From Prevotella sp. E13-27 (GTDB lineage Bacteria; Bacteroidota; Bacteroidia; Bacteroidales; Bacteroidaceae), in contig NZ_JALPSC010000002.1 in NCBI RefSeq assembly GCF_023217965.1, forward strand, positions 496,001 to 560,000: a DNA stretch of 64,000 nt, given 5' to 3'. The position numbers and the translations under genes are program-made. Under the pieces are notes generated by a model. It did not search any database and was not told the DNA's origin. It saw nothing but the letters and a program-made list of their open reading frames with translations. This document shows positions 19,673 through 30,400 of the stretch, piece after piece (within the stretch, counting starts at the first letter, position 1; every line of letters starts with the position of its first letter).

Positions 19673-20404
19673 ATGCGATATTTCATTACACTAAGTTATG
19701 ATGGTACACGCTATCATGGGTGGCAGGTGCAGCCCAATGGTGTGTCGGTACAGGGCGAACTTCAACGGTGTCTCTCGCTATTGTTGCGCGAAGAGGTCAG
19801 CGTCACAGGTGCAGGACGTACTGATGCTGGTGTTCATGCACGCATGATGACTGCCCATTTCGACATAGACCATGAGATTGAAGACACGAAACAGCTGGCA
19901 TATAAGTTAAATCGTGTGTTACCATTCGATATTGCTGTACAAGAAGTGAAGAGGGTTAGTGATGATCTTCATGCACGTTTCTCTGCTATCGCGCGCACGT
20001 ACCGTTATTATATATATACAGAGAAATCACCTTTCGAACGCCATTATGCATGCCATATTCACTATCCGCTCGACTTCGAGCTGATGAATAGTGCAGCACG
20101 TGTGCTGATGGAATATGATGACTTTGGCGCTTTCTGTAAGTCGCATACCGATGTAAAGACAACACTCTGCAAGGTGACCGTTGCCGAGTGGGTGCAGACA
20201 TCGCCTTCAACATGGTATTTCGAGATAACTGCCAACCGATTCCTGCGGAACATGGTGCGTGCTGTAGTTGGAACGCTCATTGAAGTGGGACGAGGACGCC
20301 TGACGATTGACGATTTCCGTAAGGTTATAGAGGGGAAACGTCGCTCTGATGCTGGCGAGTCGATGCCTGGCAATGCACTGTTCCTTGAGAGAATAGATTA
20401 TTAG
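19673..20404 (+). CDS. truA: tRNA pseudouridine(38-40) synthase
   Basis: The 243 residues match TruA in length and motifs. The catalytic Asp51 is in GAGRTDAGVHAR, the N terminus is YDGTRYHGWQ, and the RFLRNMVRAVVGTLIEVGRG segment closes the second domain. It converts uridines 38-40 of tRNA anticodon arms to pseudouridine. It lies six bases behind the AbiEii-like toxin, with no separate promoter visible, so it is probably transcribed from the same start. Confidence 0.96.
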   Translation: MRYFITLSYDGTRYHGWQVQPNGVSVQGELQRCLSLLLREEVSVTGAGRTDAGVHARMMTAHFDIDHEIEDTKQLAYKLNRVLPFDIAVQEVKRVSDDLHARFSAIARTYRYYIYTEKSPFERHYACHIHYPLDFELMNSAARVLMEYDDFGAFCKSHTDVKTTLCKVTVAEWVQTSPSTWYFEITANRFLRNMVRAVVGTLIEVGRGRLTIDDFRKVIEGKRRSDAGESMPGNALFLERIDY

Positions 20405-20454
20405 CAATAAGATTACTGTAGATTATCATAGACGATAATGAATAAAAGATAAAA

Positions 20455-21375
20455 ATGGCTTGGTTATTGTTAGCTTTTATGTCAGCCGCCTTTCTTGGCG
20501 TGTATGACTCATTGAAGAAAAAGGCATTGAAGAATAATGCAGTTATCCCGATTCTGTTTCTTAACACACTGTTCTCGTCGCTTATATTCCTTCCGTTCAT
20601 AGTACTCAGCGGCTCTTCCCATGTACTCGATGATACAATATTTCATGTGGGTTCAGGTGGATGGGATATGCATAAGTACATTGTGCTGAAAGCATTGATT
20701 GTATTATCGTCGTGGGTGCTTGGCTATTTCGGCATGAAGCACCTGCCGCTAACCATTGTTGGACCGATTAATGCTACAAGACCTGTAATGGTGCTTGTGG
20801 GCGCACTGCTTGTGTTCGGTGAGCGACTGAACATTTGGCAGTGGATAGGTGTGTTGCTGGCAGTGGCATCATTCTTTCTTCTTAGCAGAAGTGGCAAGAA
20901 GGAAGGTATAGACTTCAAACACGACCACTGGATATACATGATTGTCGGTGCTGCAGTACTTGGCGCAGTGAGCGGACTCTATGACAAATACCTTATGGCA
21001 CCTGTAGAGTCGGGTGGAGTTGGACTTGACAGGATGATGGTACAGTCATGGTATAATATCTATCAGTGTGTGATGATGCTGGCAATGCTGATGCTGCTTT
21101 GGTGGCCGAAACATCAGCAGACGACACCCTTCCACTGGGACTGGGCCATCATCGGTGTGAGCATTTTTCTTTCAACAGCCGACTTCGTTTATTTCTATTC
21201 ACTATCGCTTCCCGATGCCATGATAAGTATTGTGTCAATGGTGCGTCGCGGTTCAGTAATAGTGTCGTTCCTGTGTGGAGCGTTGTTCTTTCGTGAGAAG
21301 AATCTCAAGGCGAAGGCTTTTGACCTTGCATTGGTGCTGTTAGGCATGATTTTCCTCTATATAGGCAGCAATTAA
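20455..21375 (+). CDS. EamA/DMT family transporter
   Basis: A 306-residue integral membrane protein with about ten hydrophobic segments and the internal duplication of drug/metabolite transporters: GPINATRPVMVLVGALLVFG ends the first half and MVRRGSVIVSFLCGALFF the second. The substrate is not predictable. It follows truA by 50 bases on the same strand. Confidence 0.9.
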   Translation: MAWLLLAFMSAAFLGVYDSLKKKALKNNAVIPILFLNTLFSSLIFLPFIVLSGSSHVLDDTIFHVGSGGWDMHKYIVLKALIVLSSWVLGYFGMKHLPLTIVGPINATRPVMVLVGALLVFGERLNIWQWIGVLLAVASFFLLSRSGKKEGIDFKHDHWIYMIVGAAVLGAVSGLYDKYLMAPVESGGVGLDRMMVQSWYNIYQCVMMLAMLMLLWWPKHQQTTPFHWDWAIIGVSIFLSTADFVYFYSLSLPDAMISIVSMVRRGSVIVSFLCGALFFREKNLKAKAFDLALVLLGMIFLYIGSN

Positions 21376-21437
21376 AGGCTGTTTGAGAATTTTTGCGAAC
21401 TGATAATTAAATTGCGAACTATTGCAAACGAAAAAGT

Positions 21438-21468
21438 TTGGATAGTTCGCAATTATCGTTTACCTTTG
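21438..21468 (+). promoter_or_regulatory. Promoter of the membrane-tethered HTH gene
   Basis: TTG at 21438-21440 and TACCTTTG at 21461-21468 are 20 bases apart. The first ATG (21473) is four bases after the -7 box. Confidence 0.85.
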
Positions 21469-21472
21469 CGAC

Positions 21473-22135
21473 ATGAATCAGATGATGACAATACTCACAC
21501 AGCGCGAACTGTTCCTATTGATAATAGGTGCAGTGACATACATAGCACTCTTCGTAGTGACCTGGCAGAATAGTCGTAGAAAGATGCTGTTGCTACAAGA
21601 GCGTTTAGATAAGGTACGCGCAATGCAAGAAGTGGCAGACATAGAAGAAAACCGGAAGAAAATAGAAGAGCTGGAGCATCTGATATCAAAGTTAGGCTCT
21701 GAGAACTCGATGCTTCGTTTGGAGCTTGAAGAGAAGAAGGCAAAGCTCGACTATGCAAACACCATGGCGCGAATAGAAAGTGAGAAACGCGAGCGTGCTG
21801 AGGGCGACATATTCAGTTCAGATATATATCTGAAGATACAACAACTACTCAATGATGGTCGCCCGATGAGTGACGAAGACTGGCAGCAGCTGGCGGTGAT
21901 GGTAGATAGCATCTACACAGGTTTCACCGATAAACTATATAGCCTGTATAAGATGTCGGCAAACGACTATCACGTGTGTCTGCTCATCAAGGTGCGTATT
22001 AGTCCAAAGGATATTGCGCTTCTTACCTCTCATTCAAAGGAGAGCGTGGCAACGACCCGCAGCCGACTGTATCAGAAGATATTTGGAAAGAAAGGCTCTA
22101 CGAAGGACTGGGATGATTTCGTACTATCATTATAA
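21473..22135 (+). CDS. Membrane-anchored coiled-coil protein with a C-terminal HTH-like domain
   Basis: The 220 residues start with one membrane segment (LFLLIIGAVTYIALFVVTW), followed by a long coiled coil (about residues 35-110) and a C-terminal domain. The last 60 residues (YHVCLLIKVRISPKDIALLT, then KESVATTRSRLYQKIFGK) resemble the LuxR-like HTH at the end of Bacteroidetes TPR regulators. It could be a membrane-bound transcription regulator that lost or replaced its TPR sensor. If transcription starts at the usual distance from the -7 box, the mRNA is leaderless or translation begins at Met4/Met5. Confidence 0.7.
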   Translation: MNQMMTILTQRELFLLIIGAVTYIALFVVTWQNSRRKMLLLQERLDKVRAMQEVADIEENRKKIEELEHLISKLGSENSMLRLELEEKKAKLDYANTMARIESEKRERAEGDIFSSDIYLKIQQLLNDGRPMSDEDWQQLAVMVDSIYTGFTDKLYSLYKMSANDYHVCLLIKVRISPKDIALLTSHSKESVATTRSRLYQKIFGKKGSTKDWDDFVLSL

Positions 22136-22163
22136 ACATTATATAATTAAAACTAATTAGCTT

Positions 22164-22616
22164 ATGATTGAGTATCTGTTAGCCAATATGTGGCAAGTGT
22201 GGGCGGTATTAGCCGTCTTGGGACTGATCCTCGAACTAACCTCTGGCGATTTCTTCATCATGTGTTTAGCTATAGGAGCGGCAGGCGCAGCCATAACGGC
22301 ACCTTTCGCTAACCTCTACTGGCAGATTGGTGTCTTCGCCATTGTATCGTTGTTCAGTCTGTTTCAGGTACGTCCTTTCGTGTTGCGTTATCTGCACAAC
22401 AATGAAGAAAAACGTGTTAGTAATGCTGATGCTCTGTTGGGACGTAAGGGACGCGTCAGCGAGACCATCCCTGCTGGAGGCTTCGGCTATGTAGCAATAG
22501 ATGGTGACCAATGGAGAGCAGTAGCTGCTAACGATGAGGAAATAGCTGAAGGCACACGTGTCAAGATTGTGAGTCGTGAGAGCACTATTGTCACCGTAGA
22601 ACAATTAGTAGATTAA
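22164..22616 (+). CDS. NfeD family membrane protein
   Basis: The 150-residue product has hydrophobic segments in the first 75 residues and a C-terminal OB-fold domain with LLGRKGRVSETIPAGGFGYV and VKIVSRESTIVTVEQL, as in short NfeD proteins. These partner with SPFH proteins in membrane microdomains, and the next gene is indeed an SPFH protein, 35 bases downstream. Confidence 0.92.
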   Translation: MIEYLLANMWQVWAVLAVLGLILELTSGDFFIMCLAIGAAGAAITAPFANLYWQIGVFAIVSLFSLFQVRPFVLRYLHNNEEKRVSNADALLGRKGRVSETIPAGGFGYVAIDGDQWRAVAANDEEIAEGTRVKIVSRESTIVTVEQLVD

Positions 22617-22651
22617 CAACTTTATTATTAACATTTAAATAACTAAAACTT

Positions 22652-23605
22652 ATGGATCTATTTCTTTATTTCTTAATTGCCATCGCTATTGTGGCTGTTA
22701 TCATTGTGAAGAAGACGCTGGTTATCATTCCTCAGTCAGAAACAAAGATTGTAGAGCGTCTTGGTAAGTATCATGCTACTTTGGAAGCAGGTATCAACTT
22801 CATCATTCCTTTCATTGATAGTGCAAAGAACATTGTCGTGCTGAACCACGGTCGCTATTCTTATTCATCTACGATTGATCTTCGTGAGCAGGTTTACGAC
22901 TTCCCTTCTCAGAACGTTATCACAAAGGATAATATCCAGATGGAGATTAACGCATTGCTTTATTTCCAGATCATGGATCCTTACAAGGCTGCCTATGAGA
23001 TTAGCAATCTGCCGAACGCTATTGAGAAACTGACTCAGACCACACTGCGTAACATTATCGGTGAGATGGAACTTGACGAGACCCTTACTTCTCGTGATAC
23101 CATTAACCAGAAGCTGCGCCTCGTTCTTGATGATGCTACTGACAAGTGGGGTGTAAAGGTTAACCGAGTAGAGCTTCAGGACATCACTCCTCCATCATCA
23201 GTGTTGAGCGCCATGGAGAAGCAGATGCAGGCAGAGCGTAACAAGCGTGCACAGATTCTTACATCAGAAGGTGAGAAGGCTGCAGAGATCCTGGCATCTG
23301 AGGGTGAGAAGACCGCTATGATTAACCGTGCAGAGGCAGCTAAGCAGCAGGCTATTCTTACTGCTGAAGGTGAGGCTCAGGCTCGCATACGTAAGGCTGA
23401 AGCTGAGGCACAAGCTATTGAACTGATTACTCAGGCTGTTGGTAAGAGCAGCAATCCAGCAAACTACCTGTTGGCACAGAAGTACATCCAAATGTTGCAG
23501 GAACTGGCTACTGGTGACAAAACTAAGACTGTTTATCTGCCTTACGAAGCAACAAACCTGATGGGCTCTATTGGCGGTATCAAGGATTTGTTCAAGAGTG
23601 AATAA
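22652..23605 (+). CDS. SPFH (stomatin/paraslipin, QmcA-like) protein
   Basis: The 317 residues consist of an N-terminal membrane anchor, an SPFH domain (IPQSETKIVERLGKYHATLE through MELDETLTSRDTIN), and an Ala/Glu-rich coiled coil (AEAAKQQAILTAEGEAQARI) of the stomatin type. It should form oligomeric scaffolds in the inner membrane. It is paired with nfeD upstream and ends at a strong shared terminator. Confidence 0.94.
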   Translation: MDLFLYFLIAIAIVAVIIVKKTLVIIPQSETKIVERLGKYHATLEAGINFIIPFIDSAKNIVVLNHGRYSYSSTIDLREQVYDFPSQNVITKDNIQMEINALLYFQIMDPYKAAYEISNLPNAIEKLTQTTLRNIIGEMELDETLTSRDTINQKLRLVLDDATDKWGVKVNRVELQDITPPSSVLSAMEKQMQAERNKRAQILTSEGEKAAEILASEGEKTAMINRAEAAKQQAILTAEGEAQARIRKAEAEAQAIELITQAVGKSSNPANYLLAQKYIQMLQELATGDKTKTVYLPYEATNLMGSIGGIKDLFKSE

Positions 23606-23620
23606 TATCAGTCAAAACAA

Positions 23621-23652
23621 AAAGTGAAGAGTTACTGCTCTTCACTTTTTTG
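23621..23652. terminator. Bidirectional terminator shared by convergent genes
   Basis: AAAGTGAAGAG (23621-23631) pairs with CTCTTCACTTT (23638-23648) around a six-base loop, with a T run on the plus side and an A-rich tract upstream. The loop contains the TAA stop of the minus-strand gene. Confidence 0.9.
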
Positions 23653-24138
23653 TTTTAATTTCTTAAGTTGGGTTGCGACTGCAATATATGCTTTTGGCCA
23701 GTCTGTATCAAGAGAAAAGCGAGTAAGACATTCGCTGTTTGCGAAATAGCTTAGCACTAGTTCACCGTCAGGGTCGTTAAACAGCGGATTAGAGAAACTC
23801 GCATCCATGAAAAGCTTTATTATCTCTATTTGGTCTTTTTGAATAGCGTCTCGGTAATCGAGCAGTGTACTTATGTAGAGGCTTACGAAGTTGTTGAGTG
23901 AGTATGCTTGTCGGTCAAGAAGAAAAGCCGAGGAGTCAGGCATCTCTTCACGCATCTTCATTGCCATGTAAGTTAGAGCATCGACCTTGAACTGGCTGCA
24001 TCTCTTCTGCATCTCAGTTGAGGTGGGGCTTTCAACTATTGCCTTTGACTTCTTCAGCATCTCGCTGAATACCTCTTGTGCTGCTGCATTAGTGGAAATA
24101 ATGCAGAATAACAGCATTACATATATTATCTTTTTCAT
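23632..24138 (-). CDS. Secreted protein of unknown function
   Basis: The 168 residues begin with a signal peptide (MKKIIYVMLLFCIISTNAAA) and continue as a predicted helical protein ending KKLKQKSEEQ. I recognise no family. Its stop codon lies in the loop of the terminator shared with the SPFH gene. It begins 14 bases after the ABC ATPase stop in transcription order, so it is probably the last gene of that operon. Confidence 0.75.
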   Translation of the reverse strand: MKKIIYVMLLFCIISTNAAAQEVFSEMLKKSKAIVESPTSTEMQKRCSQFKVDALTYMAMKMREEMPDSSAFLLDRQAYSLNNFVSLYISTLLDYRDAIQKDQIEIIKLFMDASFSNPLFNDPDGELVLSYFANSECLTRFSLDTDWPKAYIAVATQLKKLKQKSEEQ

Positions 24139-24151
24139 AGATGTAACAGAA

Positions 24152-25504
24152 TTATACTGTTGGTTCTTTTATTTTTTCTAACGTTTTACGTTTGGTAATA
24201 CATTCTGGAAGTTCCTCCTCGTAGTGGGTTACCATGATGAGTGTCTTTGATTTGTCCTGACAGTAAGCCTCGATAATGTTTTTAACCAATTGACGGTTGT
24301 TATTGTCGAGTCCATGCAGAGGCTCATCGAGGATAAGCAACTCGGGACACTTTACGAAGGCACGAGCAACAAGAGCGAGGCGCTGCTCACCACTTGAGAG
24401 TGTGAGGAAAGAACGCTGAGCCAGATGTTCTATTCCGAAGAGCCGCATCCATTTTAGACATTGATTCTTTTCAGATTCATTTGCTCTTATGTATAGACCG
24501 ACGGTATCTTTCAGTCCGCTTGCAACTACGTTAATGGTTGGTATATTGCGCATGTAAGAGCGGTGCATTTCTGGCGATACATAGCCTATGCGACGCTTGA
24601 TCTCCCAGATGCTCTCTCCATGCCCACGCTGATTGCCGAATAGTTTAATGTCGCAGGCATAGCTCTGTGGATTGTCGGCACATATCAGTGACAGAAGAGT
24701 TGACTTGCCGCTACCATTTTGCCCGCAAAGTGCCCACCGTTCACCTTTGCGAATAACCCAGTCAAGGCCGCGCAGTATTGTTCGTTCTCCATAGCGTATG
24801 CTTACCTTGTTCATTTCTACAACGACATCACTCTGCGAAGGATTATGATTTTCCGTCATTTCGGCCTCTATTGAAGCCATCTCCTTTGCATAGTATTCCG
24901 TAGGCTGAACATTCGTTTGTTTATCGTTGCTATCGCCTAAATATATTATTTCGTCGGCATAATCTGGCACATCTTCTCGTTTCGATAGAAGTAAATATAG
25001 GTTGATGCCCTGCTGTCTGTTGAGCTGAAAGAGAAGAGTATTAAGTAACTGGCGCGTCTCAGCGTCAAGTCCTATGAAAGGATTGTCGAGAATGAGTGTC
25101 GTGGGGTGGGAGAGAAGAGCTTTTACCAGTTGGAACTTGCGTAGCTCGCCACTTGAGAGGAGTATGACATATTTGTCTAAGAATGGCTCTATGTCAAAGA
25201 TCTCATAAAGCTGCTGACGTAATAAGGAACGTTCAGGCGTATCGTTTCCGGCATTAAGGTAAGCCTTTTCAAGAAGTTTACCTACGCGTGGTGTCTCTTC
25301 GTCAATGTCGTGTTGGTTCCAGCGTAGCTGCAAGTAATAGGCTTTGTCGGTAGCAGCACCATAGGCATCGCTGAAAGCAATGTATCGCAGGCTATCGCTT
25401 GCCATCTTTCGGCGCATATCCTCGGCATATCTTGTTTTTCCGCTGCCGTTAGGTCCGAATATTACTGTTATCTTAGATTCTTTTGTCATAATGTTCAATC
25501 TCAT
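24152..25504 (-). CDS. Duplicated ABC ATPase (ModF-like), no permease
   Basis: Two ABC modules lie in one 450-residue chain. The first has Walker A GPNGSGKT and signature [11 protein letters not shown]; the second has [22 protein letters not shown] and Walker [13 protein letters not shown]. No membrane segment or permease gene is present. The layout matches ModF-type soluble ATPases, whose role is not settled. Its ATG overlaps the ruvC stop as ATGA, which favours the start at 25504 over Met6. Confidence 0.88.
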   Translation of the reverse strand: MRLNIMTKESKITVIFGPNGSGKTRYAEDMRRKMASDSLRYIAFSDAYGAATDKAYYLQLRWNQHDIDEETPRVGKLLEKAYLNAGNDTPERSLLRQQLYEIFDIEPFLDKYVILLSSGELRKFQLVKALLSHPTTLILDNPFIGLDAETRQLLNTLLFQLNRQQGINLYLLLSKREDVPDYADEIIYLGDSNDKQTNVQPTEYYAKEMASIEAEMTENHNPSQSDVVVEMNKVSIRYGERTILRGLDWVIRKGERWALCGQNGSGKSTLLSLICADNPQSYACDIKLFGNQRGHGESIWEIKRRIGYVSPEMHRSYMRNIPTINVVASGLKDTVGLYIRANESEKNQCLKWMRLFGIEHLAQRSFLTLSSGEQRLALVARAFVKCPELLILDEPLHGLDNNNRQLVKNIIEAYCQDKSKTLIMVTHYEEELPECITKRKTLEKIKEPTV

Positions 25505-26094
25505 TCTGTCTTCGTAGGTTTGCGTCCTTCAGACGAGCGCTCTTTGTTCTTCGTGACAAAATCCTTCCATCCTTTATAGTGTGGAGCATCGGTCTCCGGG
25601 CGTCCCATCTGAAGAAAGTGACAGTATGCGGCTGCCAGTGCATCGGTGGCATCCATAAACTGTCCCATATCGTCGTCTTTTATCTTCAGCAATCGCTGAA
25701 GCATTCCTGCCACCTGCTCTTTCGAAGCTGTTCCGTTACCAGTCAATGCCATCTTTATTTTCATTGGGGCATACTCGTGGATGGGAACACTATGGCGTAT
25801 TGCTGCAGCTATGGCGACACCTTGTGCACGTCCGAGCTTCAGCATTGACTGCACATTCTTACCAAAGAACGGAGCCTCGATGGCAAGTTCGTCGGGCAAG
25901 AATGAGTCAATGATTCCTGTAACGCGTTCAAAGATATGTCCCAGCTTTAGGTAGCCGTCGCCAAACTTGCGCAGGTCGATGACTCCCATAGTAATCATCT
26001 GTGCCTTCGTATCAACCACACGTAACACACCATAACCCATGATGTTTGTTCCAGGGTCAATGCCAAGTATTATTTTTTCGCCTTTGTTCTTCAT
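25501..26094 (-). CDS. ruvC: Holliday junction endodeoxyribonuclease RuvC
   Basis: The 197-residue protein has the RNase H-like RuvC fold with acidic residues in [27 protein letters not shown] and [12 protein letters not shown], plus the [15 protein letters not shown] segment. It cuts Holliday junctions during recombination. A Lys/Arg-rich tail extends the usual C terminus by about 15 residues. The stop overlaps the ABC ATPase start by four bases; ruvA and ruvB are not in the window. Confidence 0.96.
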   Translation of the reverse strand: MKNKGEKIILGIDPGTNIMGYGVLRVVDTKAQMITMGVIDLRKFGDGYLKLGHIFERVTGIIDSFLPDELAIEAPFFGKNVQSMLKLGRAQGVAIAAAIRHSVPIHEYAPMKIKMALTGNGTASKEQVAGMLQRLLKIKDDDMGQFMDATDALAAAYCHFLQMGRPETDAPHYKGWKDFVTKNKERSSEGRKPTKTE

Positions 26095-26122
26095 TCTCTG
26101 ATAATATGGGTCTTAACCATTA

Positions 26123-27406
26123 TTATAATACAGGTCTTAGCAGGTGAGCGAACCATCCTCGGAACTTCTGCCACGGTGTGCGGAGCTTGTCCCATTCCTC
26201 TTCAGTGAGCATAATGCTCTTTGTCTTATCACGGTCGAACATGTTGTCAAGTTCCTTTGTTGTAAAAGGGTCAATGATGAGAGCATTCTCCTCATAGTCG
26301 AAGCGCAGACTTCGTGCATCAAGGTTCGTTGAACCAACTGTGCAGAAACGTCCATCTACCATCATTATTTTTGAGTGGTGGAAGCCAGGTTGATAAAGCC
26401 ATACAGTAGCTCCTCGCTTCATCAGTTTGTGAACATTATAGAATACACAGTCTGGAGTCAAAGGAATGTCGCTCTTTGCCGATACCATTATTTCTACCTT
26501 AACACCTCTGCCTATGGCTCTTTTCAAGGCTTTGTTAACTGAAGGTATCAGGGTGAAGTAGGGGTTTATGATGCGAATTGAATCTTGTGCATGGTCTATT
26601 GCCGACAGATACATTCGTCTTACGGCATCGTTTGTGGTATGAGGCTCTCGGTTTACTATGCCTACAATCTTGTGTCCTGCTGTAGTTGTGGTATCTGGTT
26701 TCAGATTATTGTACTTTTCTGGTTTATATGCATTGAAGTACTTTTGCTGCCAGATGTCTTCGCCAGTAACTCTTTCCCATATTCGTGAGAAGATTAGTTG
26801 CAGCTCGTTGACAGCCCCACCTTCTATGCGGCAATGCATGTCGCGCCATTCTCCCACCTGCTCCGTACCTTTTATATAATAGTCTGCCACGTTCATTCCG
26901 CCAGTATAGGCTATGGAACCGTCGATGACTACAATCTTTCTATGGTCGCGTGGCCAGATGTGGTTTACCCATGGGAAACGTATTGGGTCGTACTCCCATA
27001 TATCTATGCTGTCGTTGCGAAGTGCTTTGATGTGTCGTTTCAGCAGTGGCTGGTTGTTTGAGTCGTTTCCAAAACCATCGAAGAGTGCCCTTACCTCGAC
27101 ACCCTCCTTTCGTTTCTCGCGCAGGATGTCGAATAGTAGCGATGCTATTGAATCGTTGCGGAAGTTGAAATATTCAAGGTGGATGCTTTGGCGCGCCTGA
27201 CGAATAGCCTTGAACATGTCGTCGAACTTTTCCTGTCCAGACATGAGCAATGTGACACGGTTGTTATGAGAGAAGTTTATGCCATAGTCGAGCATGTCTC
27301 TCATTACCATTGAGTCAGATGTTTCTTGAGCGTTTGTCGTTTGGCAGAAGCATGCGAGGATGGAAAAAGCCACCCCCGCTACTTTGCTGTGTATCCTGAA
27401 TTTCAT
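26123..27406 (-). CDS. Cardiolipin synthase/phospholipase D family protein with a signal peptide
   Basis: The 427 residues include two HKD-type motifs, HRKIVVIDGS (first) and HSKIMMVDGRFCTVGSTNLD (second), as in cardiolipin synthases. Instead of the two N-terminal membrane spans usual for these enzymes, it starts with a cleavable-type signal (VAGVAFSILACFCQTTNAQ), suggesting a periplasmic or surface form. Its ATG overlaps the regulator's stop as ATGA, so the two are translationally coupled. It may make cardiolipin or act on other phosphodiesters. Confidence 0.88.
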   Translation of the reverse strand: MKFRIHSKVAGVAFSILACFCQTTNAQETSDSMVMRDMLDYGINFSHNNRVTLLMSGQEKFDDMFKAIRQARQSIHLEYFNFRNDSIASLLFDILREKRKEGVEVRALFDGFGNDSNNQPLLKRHIKALRNDSIDIWEYDPIRFPWVNHIWPRDHRKIVVIDGSIAYTGGMNVADYYIKGTEQVGEWRDMHCRIEGGAVNELQLIFSRIWERVTGEDIWQQKYFNAYKPEKYNNLKPDTTTTAGHKIVGIVNREPHTTNDAVRRMYLSAIDHAQDSIRIINPYFTLIPSVNKALKRAIGRGVKVEIMVSAKSDIPLTPDCVFYNVHKLMKRGATVWLYQPGFHHSKIMMVDGRFCTVGSTNLDARSLRFDYEENALIIDPFTTKELDNMFDRDKTKSIMLTEEEWDKLRTPWQKFRGWFAHLLRPVL

Positions 27407-30400
27407 TTGCGATATCTCAATCTGTATTCTGATGGCGAAATGCCAAATTTCTCCTTGAAGATGTTGATGAAGTGCTCACCTGTAGCAAAGCCGATGTTTG
27501 TGGCAAGCTCGCTCATGTTGATGTTTGTGCGCTTCAGCAACAGACAGGCGTTCTTCAGACGCATGTCGCGTACCAGCTCCGAAGGTGTCTTGCCTGTGAT
27601 GTCACGTACCTTCAAGAAGAACGGTCTCATGCCCATGCCCATTGCCTGTGCCATCTCTTCCAGGTTTATCTGACCACGGCTCATGTTCTGCTGAACGTAT
27701 TGCTCAATGTTCTTTATGAGCTGACGGTCTATGGCGCTGTTCATTGAGAAGTCGTTGAAGTCATCGTCATCATCCTGAGGAACTTCCTCCTGTTTGATAT
27801 ATTGCACCTCGACAGCGTGCATCTCGTCGTTGGCGTCGTTAGTGTCTTGATCTGGATTGTATGATCCGTAGTCGATGCTTTCTGTTGCTGTGGTCATACT
27901 TGAGTTATGACCTTCCAACAGTCGTGTCTCTGCACCTTCAATAAGGTCGCTTGTTATCTCAACGGCTCCTATGCCTAAAAGCTTATTGAAGCGTAATGCT
28001 GCATCCTGAAGATTGAACGGCTTGCTGAGATAATCATCGGCAGATACCGATATGTTCTGGTCGAGCATCTCCTGTGCGGTCAACTTGCCTTCAGTCATCA
28101 GCACGAACTTAATCTTGTCAAATAATGGGTTCAGCTTGACGTTGTTACACAGCTCGCTACCAGTCATAGGCTTCATGTCCTGCTTGCAGACGATGAGGTC
28201 AGGCATAGTGGTCTCTATGTCTGTCGATGCATTGACAATGTTGTTATAGGAGTGGAAGTCGTAAACATAGCGGAAGCGTGCATCGACAAACTTTATGAAT
28301 TCCTCGTTGTCATCTATGAACATTACTCTCAGACGTGATGTTGGCGACTCGCGCAGCTGTGACTTAATCTCGTAAGTAAGCTCTTCGTTAACCTCATCTG
28401 GCAGTATCATTTCTCCGTGGCTATTCAGCTCATAGTGCTTGTTCACCTGTTTGCGTGCATTAGCCTCTGGGTGCTCAAGTGAAGACTGCATGTCGCTGAT
28501 GCGAGTGATGATTTGTAGCATCTGTGAGTGCAGGGCGTTGAGCTGTTCGCGCTCCTCAAGACTGCTGTCACGTTCTGCCAGGTTCATGATGATAGATGTC
28601 ATGCGTGCCATAGGCTGGCGCAGGTCGTCGCTCGCCGTTTTAATCTCCTCTCTCTGTATGGCGAGCTCTTCCAGAAGTGCGTGCTTTTTCTTCCATAGAC
28701 GCTTTATCTGGTCAATGCCCATACGCCATAGATAAATGGCGATGATGACTATCACGATGTAGAACAGAATCATCCACCATTGGAGATACCATGGAGCAAG
28801 AACTACGATTTCAATCACTCGTTCCTGTTTGCTTATGACGCCTTCGGCACTAATGGCTTTGACATGGAGCTTGTATGTTCCACTTGGCAGGTCGGTGAAT
28901 GTTACGCCGTGCTTTAGTGCATCACCATTGTGCCAGTCGTCGTCGAGCCCTTCCATCCAGTATTTGAACTGCAGACGCTCGCTCTGGTTGTAGTTGCCTG
29001 CTGCGAAGCGTATGGTGAATGTGTTCTGTATGTTGAGCAGTTCAAGGCGTGTTGTCTCATTTAACGCCTGTGGCAGAGGTACATGCTCATTGTAGGAGTG
29101 ACCTGTTAGAATCTCCTCTTCGCCTATGAGCAGTTCTGTCAGCATAACTTTTGGCAGAGCTTCCGTCTCGTCAACAGACTGCTGGCGTGCCCAGTTCACG
29201 CCGTATAGTCCACCAAGTATAACGGTGCCGTCTTTCTTTGTGAAAACTGCGCCAAGGTTGAACTCGTTGCTTTGCAGACCATCACTAATGGTATAGTTGT
29301 AGAGGCCGAAGTTGTATGTTCCGTCTTCGTGGTTGCGCTGGGCCACTATGCGTGTAACGCCGTTACTTGTGGTTATCCAGATGTTGTGGTTCTTGTCTTC
29401 TACCACACCGCAGACATTATTGTTACACAGTCCTTGTTTCTCTGTGAGTATGGTCATGTCGTCAATCTCGCGATTCAGTACGTTTACTCCTTCACGCGTG
29501 CCAACCCATATTAATCCTCTTGAATCCTGGAATACGTAGGTGATATAGTTGTTGGTGAACTTCTTTACACCTGTGGAGTTGCCTATATAGTGAGTCGTCT
29601 CGGATGTTGAGATGTTCATAACGCTCAGTCCTTCGGATGTGCCTATAAGCATGTTGTTGTCCTTAGTGTAGTAAAGCGACGTGACGTTGTTGACTTTCAG
29701 CTTACGGTTCTCCTTCGTGTAGTTTGAGAATGTCTCCATGCGAGTGTTGAACATCTGAAGACCTCCGTCGGTGGCTATCCATAAGTTGCCAGTCTTGTCT
29801 GTACAGAGTGCGTTGACATGGTCATCAATAAGCGTACGCTTGACGCTGTCACCTATGGTTGAGTATATCCTCGAAGTGCCATCCTTATAGATGCGAGTTA
29901 GTCCATTTTGCTTTGAGCCTACCCACAGGCTGCCGTCTTTCGTAGCAGCCATTGTGGTAACCTTGAGGCTTGCGAGCTTGAAATCGTGGTTTAGTATGCC
30001 GTTGTCGCTTGTGGCATAGTACATCTCTCCATCGGCTCCTTCAGCTATTGCTGTGATGTCGCCTAAGAATTCTGCGCTGAACTTGTAGATGTTCTCACCC
30101 CAATATGATACGCCAGACTTTGCTGTTCCTACCCATAGCAGGTCTGTGTCGTCAACATAAATGCTCTGTATGCTGGACGTCGTCTGGAAGCGTGTTGGGT
30201 TCATTGTTGATAGTGGCGCATGCTCCATCTGCTGTGTGTTCACGTTGATGCGCATCATGCCTTGTCGGCTTGTGGCAACCCAGATGTTTCCACTACGGTC
30301 GCCTGCCATAGCGTTAATACCGTCGTCAACACCTACACCCGTTAGGTTGAGCTGGTCGCCAATGGTGGTGTTCCATGTCTTTGCCTTCTTGTTATACACA

